64,000 nucleotides of DNA from Amyelois transitella (GCF_032362555.1 NC_083506.1:9719501-9783500), one strand, 5' to 3'; positions 13,538 through 28,165 are shown, counted from the stretch's first letter. Numbers and translations: made by a program. Notes: generated by a model not told the origin, from the sequence alone.

Positions 13538-16500
13538 GTATTCTTATAATATAAATAAAGATTTATACACATATAATCATCAATCATTATTTCCAGAGCT
13601 GGAGAGAAGATGGATATAAAATATCGGCTGCGCTCCAGAAATACGGACTCGGTCAATGTTGTGAGGGTAGTTGCCGTGTTGACAATATGGCAGTAGAAGC
13701 ACATTCTGCCGTACAGATGGAGCAGTAGCCCGCTGGTTTTCAGTTCGAAATAAAATAAAGAGTACGTAACGTGCGCGTTTTAATAAGTACCTTTATAAAG
13801 TATTTATAAAAATTAAGAAGTAAGAGACTTCCATGTTGTTCAGGTAGAAAAGAAAAACGTGTGATCGTAGAGCTTACTATCGCTCAAATTAAACAAGACA
13901 ATAAGGCTAATAAACTTGATATGCTTTTTCGAAGCGATGAGTCAGCAACTTGTCACCATCTCATTCTGAACCTCCAAATACCCCAAATCATCCAGATTTT
14001 AATCTTGTAACTATTGACTCTATAGACAGAGGCATATGTATACCAATGTAATATGAACAAGAAGTAGGCCATTCATTATTATTTTCTGTGGTGACAACGA
14101 AGCTTTTGAAGAATCGGAGTACTAGATGAGGGCTGGGCAGTGCCGCCCCTTTCTTCGCAACCAATCGCGCGACAGTGCGGTGTCTCCGCGAGATCTCCAG
14201 AGATGCGCTATGGAGTGTGGTGCAAATGATAAGATTATCTGTAGGTGACGAATACTGATTGACTAACTGACTTATCAAGGCGCAGCCCATGCTGCTGGGT
14301 GTAGATTTAGATATTTGAAAAGTTGCTTAGTAAGGGACATCGATTTTTAAATCAGGACCTTCTCATCCTAAGAATGCATTGTATATGTATAAACGTTTTA
14401 AAGGCGCTAGCACACACTAAGTCAGTATGTTTTTTCTTCACTACTCACACTTCACTCTGTATCACTCATCTCAGCGTATTCCCGGTTGCACCCTCCGTTG
14501 CTATGCTTCTCTGAAGTCCTCTTTCAGACATTCTCTCTTCACTTAGTCCAACCTGCAGCATCTTCAGTTTTAAGACAATCGACGCACTTGACAGAGGAAT
14601 CATTTAGAAACTGTGTTTAGAAACAATTCACATCTTCCGTTGCCCGTGATAATCTTACTACTTGGACCTCATTTCTCCGACGACAACATGCACCGCTTTC
14701 ATAATCCAATTAAGAATAATTGTCGATAAACTGACAGGCGAGATGGCGATTTATGTGGTGATATTTCAGTATGGTTAATAAATTTATGCTTGTTCTTGCC
14801 GTTTGATTGCACGCCGTGTTTCCATTAAGTTTATTCGATTCGCACTCGAAATGACTCTCAGTATTGACAGCTTGTAATCTGATAATGATTTATAAACATG
14901 CAGTCAAAATATTTTACGCATCCTTTGAAAGTGGTGTGAATTTTTTAAATTATTTCGGTGGAAACAATGTTACTTATTTTTTTGTTCTGGGAGCTATTCG
15001 TATTCGAAACAATTTAACTATGGCGAACTAATTTACCTTTTTTGGATATACCGGGCACCTAATAATCAATCATTTTTGGTCAATAATCGTATGTTCAAGC
15101 AGCGCTAATATGAATGAGTAGAGGAGCAATTCAAATGGGATATTTCTTGGCTATAAGTGCTCATAAGGTAGTAATTGGGTTGATTATGACAAGAAGTACC
15201 TATCTTTTATTAGTATTCAGAACGTTTGCCTCTCAGTAGAATTAGGTATTGAGGAACTAATCACATCTCCTGTTGCCCGTAATAATCCCGTCCTTTTCGC
15301 CTCATGCATGGAGTTATCCTAACTAACATAAACTAATTAAATATTTCAAGTGACCATGCATGCACTGACACAAGAGTTTCACCCGACATGCTATTTCGTC
15401 CGGCAGACCCAATAAAAGAGAGTTTTATTATTCCTATGCAATGTTTCAGTGACAATAATGATTTATGTGGTGCGTCCAGCGCCAGCATTTCTTTGGGAGC
15501 AGCCACAGCGTCCCGGCTCAAATTGTCAGCTCTATTGATTTCGCGGCACATTGCTCTCGTGAGTTACGACCTCTGCGGTGAACCCTGACTTACGGCCGCA
15601 TCCTCTCGATTTATTAGATCGTTACACCGCATCGGGGCAAAATAAATTCAATTCCATTCTTACCCCGTATTGCACACCGTGACAAATTCCGATCGCGCAA
15701 TGCGGGCTCCTAACGTCTCTCTCGTGGTTTTGTTATGTTTAGTTTACGAATAGCCCTCGGTTTACGTTTGCCGGACAATACTGCACTAAACAATAACCGA
15801 CATTTATTTATGGAGTTATTTTATAGCAATGCAAAAGACAAAATCTATACCCACTGGCTGGTAAAGAAAAACAACAACTTTTTATCGTTCTAAACATTTC
15901 AATTTCTCTAAGCAATACTTACCTACCTACTTATACAACCCGTGTGACAGTTGATACACGGTATGTATGCCATATTTGCTGAATTATTTAAATAATAATA
16001 GTATACAATTTTGTTTGGAAATTGATAGAATACTATTTATTTATTTGATATTGACAAATCATTGACTGTGCCATACATACTGAACATTTAAGTTATACTT
16101 TCTTAGACTTCACTTGAATTTGAAACAAACCTAAAGTTTCATTTTATTTGTAAGACGGGTGTAGCTTGTTAAATTGGCTAAGTCTTAAATATGATTAGAT
16201 CAGTAACAACAGAGGTAATTAAATAGCCATAAATAATCACCAGTAATGCAGTTCGAAACAAAAATGGACCAAGATATATTACCAAAGGGTAATTTTGCCC
16301 GTGTGACACGGTTGTTAAATGTTAGTTACTGCATTGTGATCTGAAATAAATGGACGTATTTTGTGATGCGAAACCAATACGTCACAACAAACATTATTTC
16401 ATTTCACTTTATGATGCAGTAATTTGGCGTGAAGCGAATGTCGCGTTTTGGAAGGCATTTGTTTGACACAATGAATCAATGTACCGCGGTAGTGTAAGGG

Positions 16501-18254
16501 TAAACGGTAATGTCTCGTTATTAATGACTTACGTTTCGTTGCACGCCTTTCATGTCAGTGAAAATATTGTGAAATGCACATTAGAAAAATTGTTTTTTGT
16601 TATGTAGTGCCGCAACAACGATTTGCTGCCATAGTAAGAATATTTTCTTTGTATTTATTTGCTAAGGTTGTAGTGTACATTATACATGACGAGACTGTCA
16701 TAAAGGTAATAAAGGCGTAATTGAAAATAAAAGAGAGAACACTTTATAGCCATGCATTGTTAATGTTCACTTAGTAGGTACTCGGCAAGAAAAAGAACAA
16801 AAGCTATTCTAGGAATTTCAATTAAATTATAAATATTCAGTGTGAAATTGATCTCAGGCATTGGGGATACCGAGCGTGAATCAATAAAGATTCCGCACTC
16901 CCGTTGCATGACAGAGACCAATAAACACCGTCAATAACACGAAACGAAAGAACAGTATTCAAATTTACCATTCGTCCCGGATTTAAACAAAAACGTTCTA
17001 TTTAATAGTAGAATGGTCATAGCACGGGCATGCCTACGTAATTGTAAGTACTCATCGGTGTGTGCCGCTCGAATTGATTTAGTTGTACCTAATCGAGACG
17101 CGTGCTTCATCGATTCCGGTGTCGAGTGTATCTAGTGTTGTTCCGCTTGGTTTGAAGATACTAAATTAGATTGCTTGGTAATTTCCATTTGAAATTCGAT
17201 CGATTGCACTCGCGTGCCGATGGTCAACGCGTCTCGAATCCCAATAATCAGCGATTCGACAAACGCCATGCATCGCTACAAATGTTTATCGAAATGACAC
17301 GGTCGTTCAACATCATTTTTTAAATTGCGTTTTGTTTAATAAGTATAAAATTGGCATAAATAAGTATTGCTGCTATCACGATTTTAAATCGCATTTTCTC
17401 TACAATTGCATGAAATAACACAATTGTAAAATTATCTAAAATTGGCGAATTAGAAATTTATAGGTGCATGTGTCAGTTCACGCAATGCAAAAACTAAATG
17501 CCGCTTCATATGCGAGCATAACCGCGTAGGCTTTACTTATAAATAAAATAAGTTCAATATCGCATTGTCATTGTATCTTGATTTTTATGAGACTTCTTAT
17601 TCTTATTTAGGTATTCTTATACAATCTCTTATTAATACGGCTCCTGCGCAACCTTGTAAACTTGCCTCTTACCTCATATTTTCTCATTAGATCAGTTTCC
17701 TATGGTGAACATTTTTTATTTATCTACTTCCCCAACCCCTTAGTTAGTTTTTTCAAAATTCTTGTCCAACAATAACACTTATCGTAGTTATTTACAATAA
17801 TAACATATTTGCCAGAATTTCCTGTGTTCCCCTATCGCTGAACCTGTATTACAAATCGCTAAGCCGAGGGGAATAAAACGTATGGGCGGGTGTCCCAAAC
17901 AAGTTACCATGATGATATAATTACTAATGAATATTTAAGTAAGGATATAGGTATATTTAATATACAATAACATTTAGGTCAGTTATTCTTGTGAAAACTT
18001 AACCATGCTTGAATGAAAACATTTTTAAAGTGGATGATTGTGGGGTTATATGTGTTGGGTAAACAAACATCGATAGGTAAGTAGGTGCTAAAATCAACTT
18101 TTCACTGAAAAAAGTGTAATTTTTTCTGCGAGAAAAATGTCACACATAACTAAAATACCTTAATATAAACTACCAAGCATCGTTGTTTTACATATTGTCA
18201 TACTTAATTTTGTATCCGCCTATACTTTATATTGATAAATTTAATATTCTTAAT
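13538..18254. other. Intergenic, no gene seen
   Basis: No supported gene. A weak SINE family A relic may lie at about 13905-13975 (an 'agcaacttgtcacc' block). GC-richer blocks occur at about 14105-14300, 15360-15760 and 17040-17300. The ORFs over them have no recognisable domains and are matched by equally long ORFs on the opposite strand. Confidence 0.5.
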
Positions 18255-18328
18255 ATTAAATAGCAAGGCATAAAGGCCTTGCTTTAATTAGTTAATTAAA
18301 GCAAGGCCTTTATGCCTTGCTATTTAAT
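18255..18328. repeat. 74-bp perfect palindrome (36-bp arms, 2-bp spacer)
   Basis: Bases 18255-18290 are the exact reverse complement of 18293-18328, around a GT spacer. Each arm also holds a small internal inverted repeat (CAAGG...CCTTG), so cruciform or branched folding is possible. The flanking bases do not pair, so the repeat ends sharply. There is no transposon terminus or target duplication that I can see. Confidence 0.95.
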
Positions 18329-21300
18329 TGAACCTAGTTAAGTTTCACTAAAATCAGCGCATCAAATCTTTATTAGTTATTTTTAGATCACTGAGCCATA
18401 GTTTCCAAATTACCATCATCTTTTGTTTTATTGACGATAAAGTTTTCGAATTAGGTACAGCCGCCTATCGGTTAAACGCTAAATATTTAAAGAGGTTGGC
18501 AGGTGCTATACACATCAAATTGATGTTCAAATAACAGTGTACGCCGCGCTCAAATAATAACAAAAAATGAAAGAAAAAATGTCGGCTTTGCGGCAAACCA
18601 TCAATTTAGAATTAATTCTATCACGTTTACCCGCATCTCGTCTGTTAGGTATCCCTGACACTGCAACATTAAATTAATTTAATTTTACGAGTACTAACAT
18701 TCCTTTTCTTTTGTCTTCAATGATTCCATGTCAGTTTTAAGGGTTTTATGTTAACCTGTAGTGTATAGATTAATTAAAAAGTAGCTCAAGTTTTTATATA
18801 GGTATATAAAAGGTTTAATTTTAACAAAAAGGGAAAACGACTATTTTATTTTGAAATTTATATTATGTTCAAAAACCGGCGGATGTTTTTAGATACTTAA
18901 AGATTATTTACAAAGTCATATAAGTATATCAGATCGTCTCGCCTCCTCATCGGCATACTTACAGATAGATTCGGTCAGAAATAGAGCCTCTCATTACTAA
19001 ATGAATAAAAACATTTCACCACCGCCTCGAAGATTTTCAACAAATGCATTCTTATAGTTACTTATAGACCATAGTAGTCAACGCTAAACCGATGGAATTA
19101 ATTATTCGTAACCAAACAGCTCTGGCAGGCCAGGTGTAGCCGTCCCAACTAAAATATTCATAGTAACAGCCTCGATACCTACTAGCCTATACTCGCATTC
19201 GATTCGACGTGCTTTTCATTAGGTACCCAATCAGTACACACCATGCCTAACCCGTGATTCGTCACGAAGGATTAATATAAACGGCCTCTAGTATAAAACA
19301 ATTTGACTATAGATGGATAGGCCTCGGTCGAAGACTACATCCTCATCCATCATCAATGTCTGGTTGAAGTATGAGCTAGGAATAATGCTTACTTAATATG
19401 AAGATAGTCTCAAGACAGATAGTTTAGTAATTTAGTAAAACATCAGCTCAAAGCGCTTTTAAAGGTAACAAGTATTAAATTATGAGTGTTAAGTTTTGTA
19501 AACAGTCTCCAAGTACTTAATAAATGTAAGTTGAAAAAAGTACATTGTTCTAGCCTTAACAAATATTTGGTATCTACTTAAAATTGCCTAAGTATAGCCT
19601 TAAAAATCTGTATAGTTCCAATTACACCTAAAGTTACTTCCATCACATTAAATTTGATTCTGGTATTTCGTTATTGTATTTCTCTAGTCAGCATCTCGCA
19701 GAAGGTCAAGGTCACTCTGAACAGGACGGGCACCACAAACGATGGCTATAAATTACATCATTTGATTGGTTCCAATCAACCATCGGCTCGATTAAACGCA
19801 TCAATTCGGAGCCAAATTAAAATTAATTTCGGATCTTCGAGAGAATTTTCCTTTTTAAATTCAATGGGTACATATTTGTATTCGGACTACGTCATCTTTA
19901 ATGTTATATTTATTTTTATTATCATCTTTTCGATGAATTTACTTTATAAGCGATCTGAGGAAGGCCGCTTCCAAAATTAAACCTTCAAAGACTAATTGAT
20001 CGAGATTGTAACAACAGCTTACCCAATTGAATTTAATTTGGTCAATTTATGTCACATTCTGAAGAAGCATTGTCATTGCAATATTTATATCCCTCTATAT
20101 ACTTACTAAATCTAATTTTGTTGCAGGGTAATCGATCACAATTATCCCACTTGTTCAATCCAAAGTATAGTTCTCATTCTAAACTAGCCCTAAGAGTGTG
20201 CTTCTTCCTCATCTTGCTTCACCAAATATTCCTCATCTCTGGCACAATTGGAAAGCATACCTCTAGGGCTTATTGCAGGAACATTCATATTTCAATAATT
20301 TACAACTTGGAAGACGGTTGCTGCACTTTCTGCGTTTGCAATTGTTAACCGATTCTACACTGTTGCAACGTGTGAGTGGCTAGCGCCCTACAGCTAGTTT
20401 AACGCATGTTGCTTGCCCACAGACAACGAAGCGAAACAGGGAACACTAACAATTGGCATATGGAAGTGATAATTCGAAAAATATAAACCGCAGGGTAATG
20501 AATGGCGAGACGTTCCTTGTAGCTCGATGAAATGACTACTAAGGGACCTGTAATTAGCGGACGAAGCAAAATGGCTGCCCACTTCCCCACCACATTTGAA
20601 CCGCCTCGAACTATCCATTACTTAAGCTCTAAGGGGCAGTGTTCTGATACGCGGGGATCACTGTTGGCTGGTTGGTCTCCCCTGGGTTACACGATATGCA
20701 TGTGTGTTAATTTAATTTTCTACTTGCAATAATTGCAGTAAAGCCCCGGGACATGCAGGCGATGGTTTACACGACATTTAACGAGTTATTTGTGTACGTG
20801 TATTATGAATGAGAATGTGTGCGTAAGAAACGAGTTCAGTCGATTGAAATGTTTTTGCCACTTAATGGCTACGGATTAAGTAGCATGATCATGCCTTAAT
20901 TGCCCAGTTATTAAGACAGATTATTTATATAGCAGAAAATACTTGCATTTCTGTTTACAAGAACTGTATTCAGAACTGTTGGAAGGACTGTAATTAAGTT
21001 AGATACTTAGAAAAATTGCAATAGCAGTGTAAATTAGTTCACAATATAAATAAATAATAACGTTTTGCTTTTAAAACCGGAATGTTATGTTAAGTCATTA
21101 TTTTTTCAGGAATCACATGACACTTTTAGATTTTTCTTGTGAAGTTAAAGCACAAAACTCCTTCAGTAAAAATGTTTACGCAATACAAACAAAAAAGCAA
21201 AGATCAGAACAGACATCGACTTTATTGTAAGTTAATGAGAAATAGGACCGAAAATGGTAGACGTGCCATCAAAAATCAAAAGGGATCATATTAAAATTTA

Positions 21301-21635
21301 TAACATCTGTTGTCAAAGCATACAGGTAACAGCTAAGTCATAGCTTAGCTTCAATGGTATACAACATGAATAAGTGAAAACATTGGAAGTGACGGACGCC
21401 CCGCGGCGGCCACCCGCCCGATAACATTTGTCATGTTACCGCCAAATGTGTGAAGAGCCTTATTTAGGGATGATTTTCATTGATCTGTTTGGTTTTCATT
21501 GACAGTAAGTTTTAAAGTAAACTTAACGTTTTATGGCGAATATATATAATTGCCATATGAGGAAACATACTATAGTTAATATAAATATGTGATTACACCC
21601 ATAAAATCACGCGTCGTTACATAGGGCAAAAACAA

Positions 21636-21656
21636 TACATATATATATATATATAT
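21636..21656. repeat. (AT)n microsatellite
   Basis: A run of about ten AT dinucleotides, flanked by ordinary AT-rich sequence. Confidence 0.85.
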
Positions 21657-24078
21657 AACACATTCATATATTCACATACATTTATGGGGCAGGAAGAGCC
21701 GATAGTCTCAAATAACTAAAACGCCACGTTGGCCACCTGAGTTTTTACACGAACATTTAAAAGCCATAATCTCGAGTAATGAAATTGCAGTAATTCGGTG
21801 AACAAAGCAAAGACTTTCAGCTTGCATTCTCAGCCAGTTTCGACTGTGCTGCTTCCCAACTTTGGAAATATTATGAGCTTACCTAATATTATTAAAAGAC
21901 ATATCTAATTATATGCGGATAGCTTTTTTTGGCTTATAAAACGTTTTACAAGGCGTTCATGAAGCAATTACCAGCGTGGTATCTCCTAAACCGAAAGGTG
22001 TAATGCTGTAAAGTAATAAACATCCACTCAGGTGTGCAGTGAGCTGATCCATTTTATGGTACCATATCAGCTGAATGAACACGTTAAATTACTATCCATT
22101 GCTCTTCAGTCAAACATCACTGATCCATATAACCGGTGAAAAGAAGCGATGAACTACAAATAGGCAAAATGATCGAAATTAGTATAGTTTATTAGCTTTT
22201 TTCTCGTTTTCTCGCACAGAAGTTTTGTGGTATCGTTTACAAATTTATGGCACTAAATTCTGGGAACATTATGCTGTGTCTGCTCATTGATGTTCTATTA
22301 AACAATAAAAACCTTTTGAGAAAAAAAATGTGAATGAGAGCTCCTTGTGATCGGGTATTTGGCTTATTTGGTTTTTTTGTTTAGTTGAGGTATACAACAT
22401 TAAATACCAAAATACAGTTATTTCTTTTATTGAGTAAATAAATTTAACTATATTTGACTGAAAAAATACAATTACGATATTTTTACATATTCTTATAGAT
22501 ATTGAAAGCGACTATTGTAAAGACAAATAAATAGCATGCATACTATAACTAGGTACCTTATTCCCAAATGCCCTTTAATAAGTATTAAGCATAAAATAAT
22601 AAAAAAAATGGTTTAAATTAAAGCTGATAAAAATAATTTCAAAATAATAAAAGTTTAACTTCTGCCATCAATCACTGTAATCAGAACAGTTTTTTCTTTA
22701 AATATTAAAAGGCATATTTCAGCAAAAATTTACACTTCAACAGATAAACACGTGAACCTGCTAGATAATTACTGACGTGTTACCAAAAAAAAAACACCAA
22801 AGAAGCTCTACATTATTCCCTCAATTTATCCTCGGATATGGTAAACAAAATATTACGAAGTGTCTCATCATTACTTTTATTAACTTTCAAACATTATCAG
22901 ATCAAAATTGCGGCTCGGTTGAAAATTACAGCGACACTATATTATTTACGTAATTTAGGTGGAGTGCACTGACGTTAATGCAACTATGCTGGACCAAATC
23001 TAAATACCTACCTACATAAAAGAGGACGGTGGCTGATTGATTGATTGAAGGATTTCCCGAATTTCCATTGGAAACAGTCTCTAATAACTCGAGTAAACTA
23101 AATATGAAATTTTGTATGTCTTATGAAAATCAAAATGTTATTTTCTTAAATTTGCAACAAAGAGTAAATGGAACTTTTTACAATTAAGTAGGTATTAATG
23201 GATGCTCACATTGCTCACGTTACTAATCGCAACCACTAAAATTGCGGAAATCAATTACCAATACGAAGTCTAGAGTACATTATAGAGATCAGTGATGGGG
23301 TGGGACAGATTTTAAGGCTCCGCGCAATTTCTCCGATATCCGTAACTTACACGCTCAATTTGCGATTCGAGGCCAGAGCAAATAATTGACGACAATCATT
23401 GACGACTGCAACTTTCAATGAACCTACAGTGCGTATTGTTATTGTATATTCCTGTACTAAATTTGTAAAAAAATTAGTTTTATTTCTTTTATTCTGTAAT
23501 TTAAATAGGAGTTGGTTGCATGAGTAAATTATGTTGATAGTTTTTTTTTTAAACTTTGTAGATAGACCATCTATGTAATTTTATTTAACACGGATAACCA
23601 TTATCCCAACACCTTTTTTTAATTGAATATTAATAAAAAAATAGGTATTTAGATATACAAGTGTGTTTAATAATAAATTATTATAGAAGATTAGTACAAA
23701 ATGTTAAGTGTTTTATCATAAAATGAGAGTACAAATCAGAGAAGAAATACTTGAGTGTAATCTTCAAACGCTTCAGAATCAATTTTAATTTCGGGTCATC
23801 CCGTTCCAGAAAAGGGTGTAAATGATGATAGTGTGATCTCCGCATTATACCGTGAAAATAAAGAGTTTACATCGACACAAATACGTATCATAATCACAAC
23901 ACAAGCGGATCTAGTATTTCGTGAGCCGGGGCGTGGTCCGTGCGTATTAATGTGGCTGGATCTAGAGCGGGGAAAGATAGACTTTTAGACTTTGAATAGT
24001 TTTCTAGTCTTCAATTTATTATTAGGAAAATTTTATGAAGAGGACTTTATAAAAAATAATAGTTTACAAGTCAAGAGC

Positions 24079-24145
24079 TTGTCCCGCGCTCCTCCCAAAG
24101 ATAGTGAGGATGCGATTGGGACTAAAGCCAGGAGGTAGAAGAATA
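24079..24145 (+). mobile_element. SINE family B, 3' fragment
   Basis: It matches the 3' part of the fuller copy at 36975-37412 (shared blocks 'gtgaggatgc', 'gggactaaa', 'gccaggagg', then purine-rich sequence). The tRNA-like head is missing, as expected for a 5'-truncated retroposed copy. Confidence 0.6.
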
Positions 24146-25328
24146 GTTTATTAGTCAATATTGTAAATAAGTCTCAGTTTTATGTTTCTTTTGTAAAATA
24201 TTTCCATAAATATCAAAACTTGAATATGACACATGAATATTTAAGTATGTACTTTCATTTATTGTTACATTTATAAATACAGAAATTATTAGTATAATTT
24301 ATAGCAATTCAATCATCAAAGCAATACCTAAATATGACAAATTTATTTGCTAAATTATAAAGAACCCTATAATCTTATTAACATAAAAACTTGCCTGACG
24401 TGTAAAAATCGAACTGGTCTCAATAATTTCCCAACACTAGCAGGAACGATAACCATCTCTTTATCTCTTTGAGTCCGCCGACCATTGTGAGCGGCCGCGA
24501 GAAAAGTAATTCTTAATAGACAATAAGCCGAGTGTTTAACGCTTTTATTTATGTAACACAATGCGGTTCGCGAGATATATGGATCGGAGCTAAATCATGC
24601 GCAATGAACGCCGACCACTTAATGTCAAAATAATGACGTTACAGAATTAGTATTGGTGGAGAGAAAACATTGTTTGTTTACTAGGTTAGGTTATTAAGGT
24701 GTACAGTTTCCAAGATGAATAGGATTTAGACTCTTACAGTAACTTGACTAGTGATCACTTCTGATTGTAGATGGATAGACCCCTCATTAGGTTATACTTA
24801 CATACGTTTGAAGCACTAGTTTTTAAAGGGCTTGTTCTTTAGTTGCCTTTTACGTTAACCGCAGCTGTAACCATATAAAGTGGTTATATTCTTAACCAAA
24901 CGGATATTTTGCCCTCTCTACTTGATCATAATATAAAATACTTCCTAATAAATTACACGGAAATAGTACTTTATAAAAGGTACTCTATGACCTTAGTCGT
25001 ACTATGTACATATGTGCCAAATTGAATGAAGATTGGTCAAATAGATGGGAGTGAATAAAGACACTCACGTTTAGATATAAGTGGTCAACAGTCCTACTGA
25101 GTAATGTGAAAAATTAAAGTTCTCAAAACTTGGACTTCGGTTTGCAGTAAAAAGGGTGATTTTTGTTAAGTACGCATTAAAATATGCATCTTTATGCATG
25201 TAAGTCAGTGTTTATTATAAATATCTATAGTAAAAGAAAAAAAAATTTTGTTTATCTACACAACATTGACTATAAGATGTTTATAAACATTGTTAAACTT
25301 TGTCTATCATAGGTGAGATCGCTGAGAA

Positions 25329-25510
25329 TCCGAACTAACATTATAAAAGTAAGTTCGTTTTGTTACATCTACAGCGTTGTTTACTGAACTAATCTTCTTG
25401 AAATTTTGCATAGAGATGGGTACTTTTCATCTCGGTAAAAACTGTAGGTGACGCTAAATACGCGCGTTTAGATGTATAATCGCGCGGGCGAAGCTATGGG
25501 TTAAAGCTAG
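25329..25510 (+). mobile_element. Short non-autonomous Helitron-like element
   Basis: It starts with TCCGAACTAACATTATAAA directly after an A and ends with CTAG directly before a T, matching the Helitron rule 5'-TC...CTRR-3' inserted between A and T. A GC-rich block (GCGCGGGCGAAGC) lies about 20 bases before the end. It is 182 bp with no coding capacity. Sequences of this type are abundant in Lepidoptera. Confidence 0.7.
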
Positions 25511-25692
25511 TTAATCATAATATCGCATAGTCCTTATAATAACCAAAGATTTTAATCTAACCATAATATATAAGTACTTAATTACATACGGAATATCGTA
25601 TTAATTCTGTAAGCAAAAGGATTATTTTTACAACATGTAAGTTCTTACTTATTCACATTGATCTTTCATCATTAAACCATACAACAACAACA

Positions 25693-25762
25693 ATAGCTGA
25701 ACGTGGCCTTTTAGTCTTTTCAAGACGGCTCTGTCTACCCAACGAGGGATATAGCTATTATT
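25693..25762 (+). mobile_element. SINE family A, 3' fragment
   Basis: It holds the 'agctgaacgtggccttttag' and 'tcttttcaagacggctctgtc' blocks and then 'gagggatatagc', so it is the 3' third of the family. The CGTGA/(TGTA)n end has decayed. It is 5'-truncated. Confidence 0.75.
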
Positions 25763-28165
25763 TAATAGTTCCCGTACCTGAAAGTTGTTTGGAGCGTAAT
25801 CTTACCCGTCAGTTAGCAATCTCGCTATTTAAATTATAGACCATGGTTGTTTACAATTTCGCTGTATAATAAGATGAAATAGATCTCCCTAGTCCTATTT
25901 GTTCGTAGTTAGCGTATAAATTAACCGTCGTGCTGCCGCTCGCTAATCGCACCACAACACAAATATTTAATAACAATCCGAGATCCTCTCAGGTGACCAC
26001 TTATCTGCACAAGAAATCTATAGAGTCGATCAATATTCTAAAAGAGAAATGACATGATGAAGTGAAGAATTTTTTTTCATTTATGATATAATTTACTTTT
26101 ATTAACTTATATTAGAAATTGTTTGTGCGAACCAATTAACACACAAATTAAAAATTAAAAAAATCAGTTTTGGTATAAAAAGCGAAAATATTCAATCGAT
26201 TAGAATTGATTTTTATTGCAAAAATAAAATTAAAAAATAAATTTATTGCGATACATATCTAATAAGTATGCAATCAATCTACAACAACGTGTTGTAGTTG
26301 TAGTTTGTCTGAAATATAACATTGAACGATTTTTTCCATAATTGATAACTATAACTACTTACTTATCGTTAGAAATACTTTTATCAATTTAAATAACATA
26401 GGTACCATATAATTTATATTTAACGCTATGTTACTGAAACATCACACTTTTAATTATTTTGCTAATGCTAAGATGTGAATAAGCAACATTTAATCAGACT
26501 ATACTTATAGTAAAACTAATATTTTATTGTTTATAAATTTAAACTAAAAATATAAATTTAACTGTCTATATCTTTCCCTGTCCGAATTATCGCTGCACGA
26601 TTGTTAAACATTATTACGTCGGGTGTTGTTTAATAGAAACAAAAATATCTGGCGGCGCGCCTCGTGTTTGATCTCGAGGTGTTCGGCCGTCGAGCGCGAT
26701 TAGCCCTCTCACAACCTATAATCAAATGTGCCTCGGGCCACGTGCACCACGAAATCTACTCCGACAACTTCTCACACACCTATTCCATTGCCACTCTACA
26801 TCAGATAAAATCTTAAAACTCACCAACGAAATGATCATTGTACAACGTGCTTCCATAAATTTTTGAGAATGTGTTTTTAAAAAGCGGCCAGTTGAATGGA
26901 GCAGCGGCCGGAATCGGCGGGCGAAGCCTCTCATTTGGCCGCCATTTGTCGGCCATTTCGGTGCACCGATCATAAATGGAGCTCCGGGTCACGTTAGCAT
27001 CTCAGGAGAAAATGTGAAAAATCACACTTCGACGCATGAATTATCCACATTACCACCATACTTTATCAAATTGGAATGTAAGTCTAGAGGTTGAACGAGC
27101 CGTGGTCGGTATTGTAATGATTTTTGCGTCTGATTTTTATTGAGAAAATAATTTCGTCAAGCTGTCATAAATTATGGGGCATTTTTAATTGATACAATAG
27201 TAACTACTCAATTCAATAATAATTGGTTTTATTTTTGAATTAATAAAATAAATAACGCTTAAGTATAAACTAATTTCATGTACCAATCGGGTGTTTAGTA
27301 CCTAAGGCTTATTTCCTTCAATAAATCAATCTGTCCTAAAAGTTATCTAAAAAGTAGTTATTTATAGAAAAGCTATCTTTTCCGTCGACGAGGCGTCATG
27401 ATCATGCAACCCTACTTAAATTGCGCTCACGGGCTGCTGTATATCAGCCTCTTTGGAGGGATACCTTTAAAAATTACACAGTTCTGTGTCCGGCGAGCCG
27501 CTAGTGGTTCGTGATTTATTTATTTCACTTAAACGCCTGGTGTGCCGGCGTCGTAAACAATGTACGAGTGAGCCCTGCGAGTGCGTTACGAGGGTCGCTG
27601 TATTTATGATAGCTGCTGTCCGCGGCTTTACCCGCAAGGGTTGCATATAGGCAGCATAGGTCTAAATATAAAGTACTTGCGTATCTATGTTTTAATTTGA
27701 AATCTGTACTTGTTAAAGTTATTATGCTTAAGTATTTTGTTAAAAGCAAAACACGTTATAAAGGTAAGCACTTACGTTACATGAAAAATCACGGTCGGAC
27801 TCAGGCAGACGATGTGGCGCAACCAGAACGAGACAAGAACATCAGAGCGAGAAAGAACGTATGAAAAGCCACAATTTACAGACTTTTTTATTTATTTTCA
27901 CGATTGAATATATTGTTTTAATAACTGGCCAAAGAAGCGTTATGATGAAAAATGGAACGTTGCTTTTGATTGCCGTCTTACCTATATAGTTTATTGCCGT
28001 TAGCTCTGTTTTATAGATCCTTTATTAACTTTTTGTAAAGAAATGCACAAGTTATCGGTGAAAATAGTTTAAGTACACTTCAGTTTCCAGAAATCAATGA
28101 AATGAAAAAAGTGGATGTTATGTTATAAATATATAATGTAATAACACAAAATATGTTATAAATTA
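25763..28165. other. Intergenic with GC-rich block, no gene seen
   Basis: No supported gene. At about 26640-27010 there is a GC-rich block containing two close YY1/Pho-type cores (GCCGCCATTTG, then GGCCATTTCGG, about 26938-26962). It also contains a CATAAAT site. It could be conserved regulatory DNA. A second GC-richer patch is at about 27535-27655. Confidence 0.45.

Larger units (their letters stand above)
18329..25328. other. Intergenic, no gene seen
   Basis: No supported gene in 7 kb. A GC-richer block at about 20390-20760 includes CAAAATGGCTGCC (a YY1/Pho-like core). A short (AT)n run is at about 21636-21656. A fragment of SINE family B is annotated separately at 24079-24145. The ORF at 19654-19980 starts with TTG and has no recognisable domain, so it is not called. 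Confidence 0.5.

Noticed and set aside
19654..19980. 108-codon ORF, plus strand
   Set aside because: It starts with TTG, has AT-driven composition and shows no domain or partner exons. It may overlap a conserved non-coding block instead.
26722..26973. 83-codon ORF on the minus strand over a GC-rich island
   Set aside because: Arg/Gly/Pro-rich composition follows the GC content. No homology was recognised and no splice context exists.
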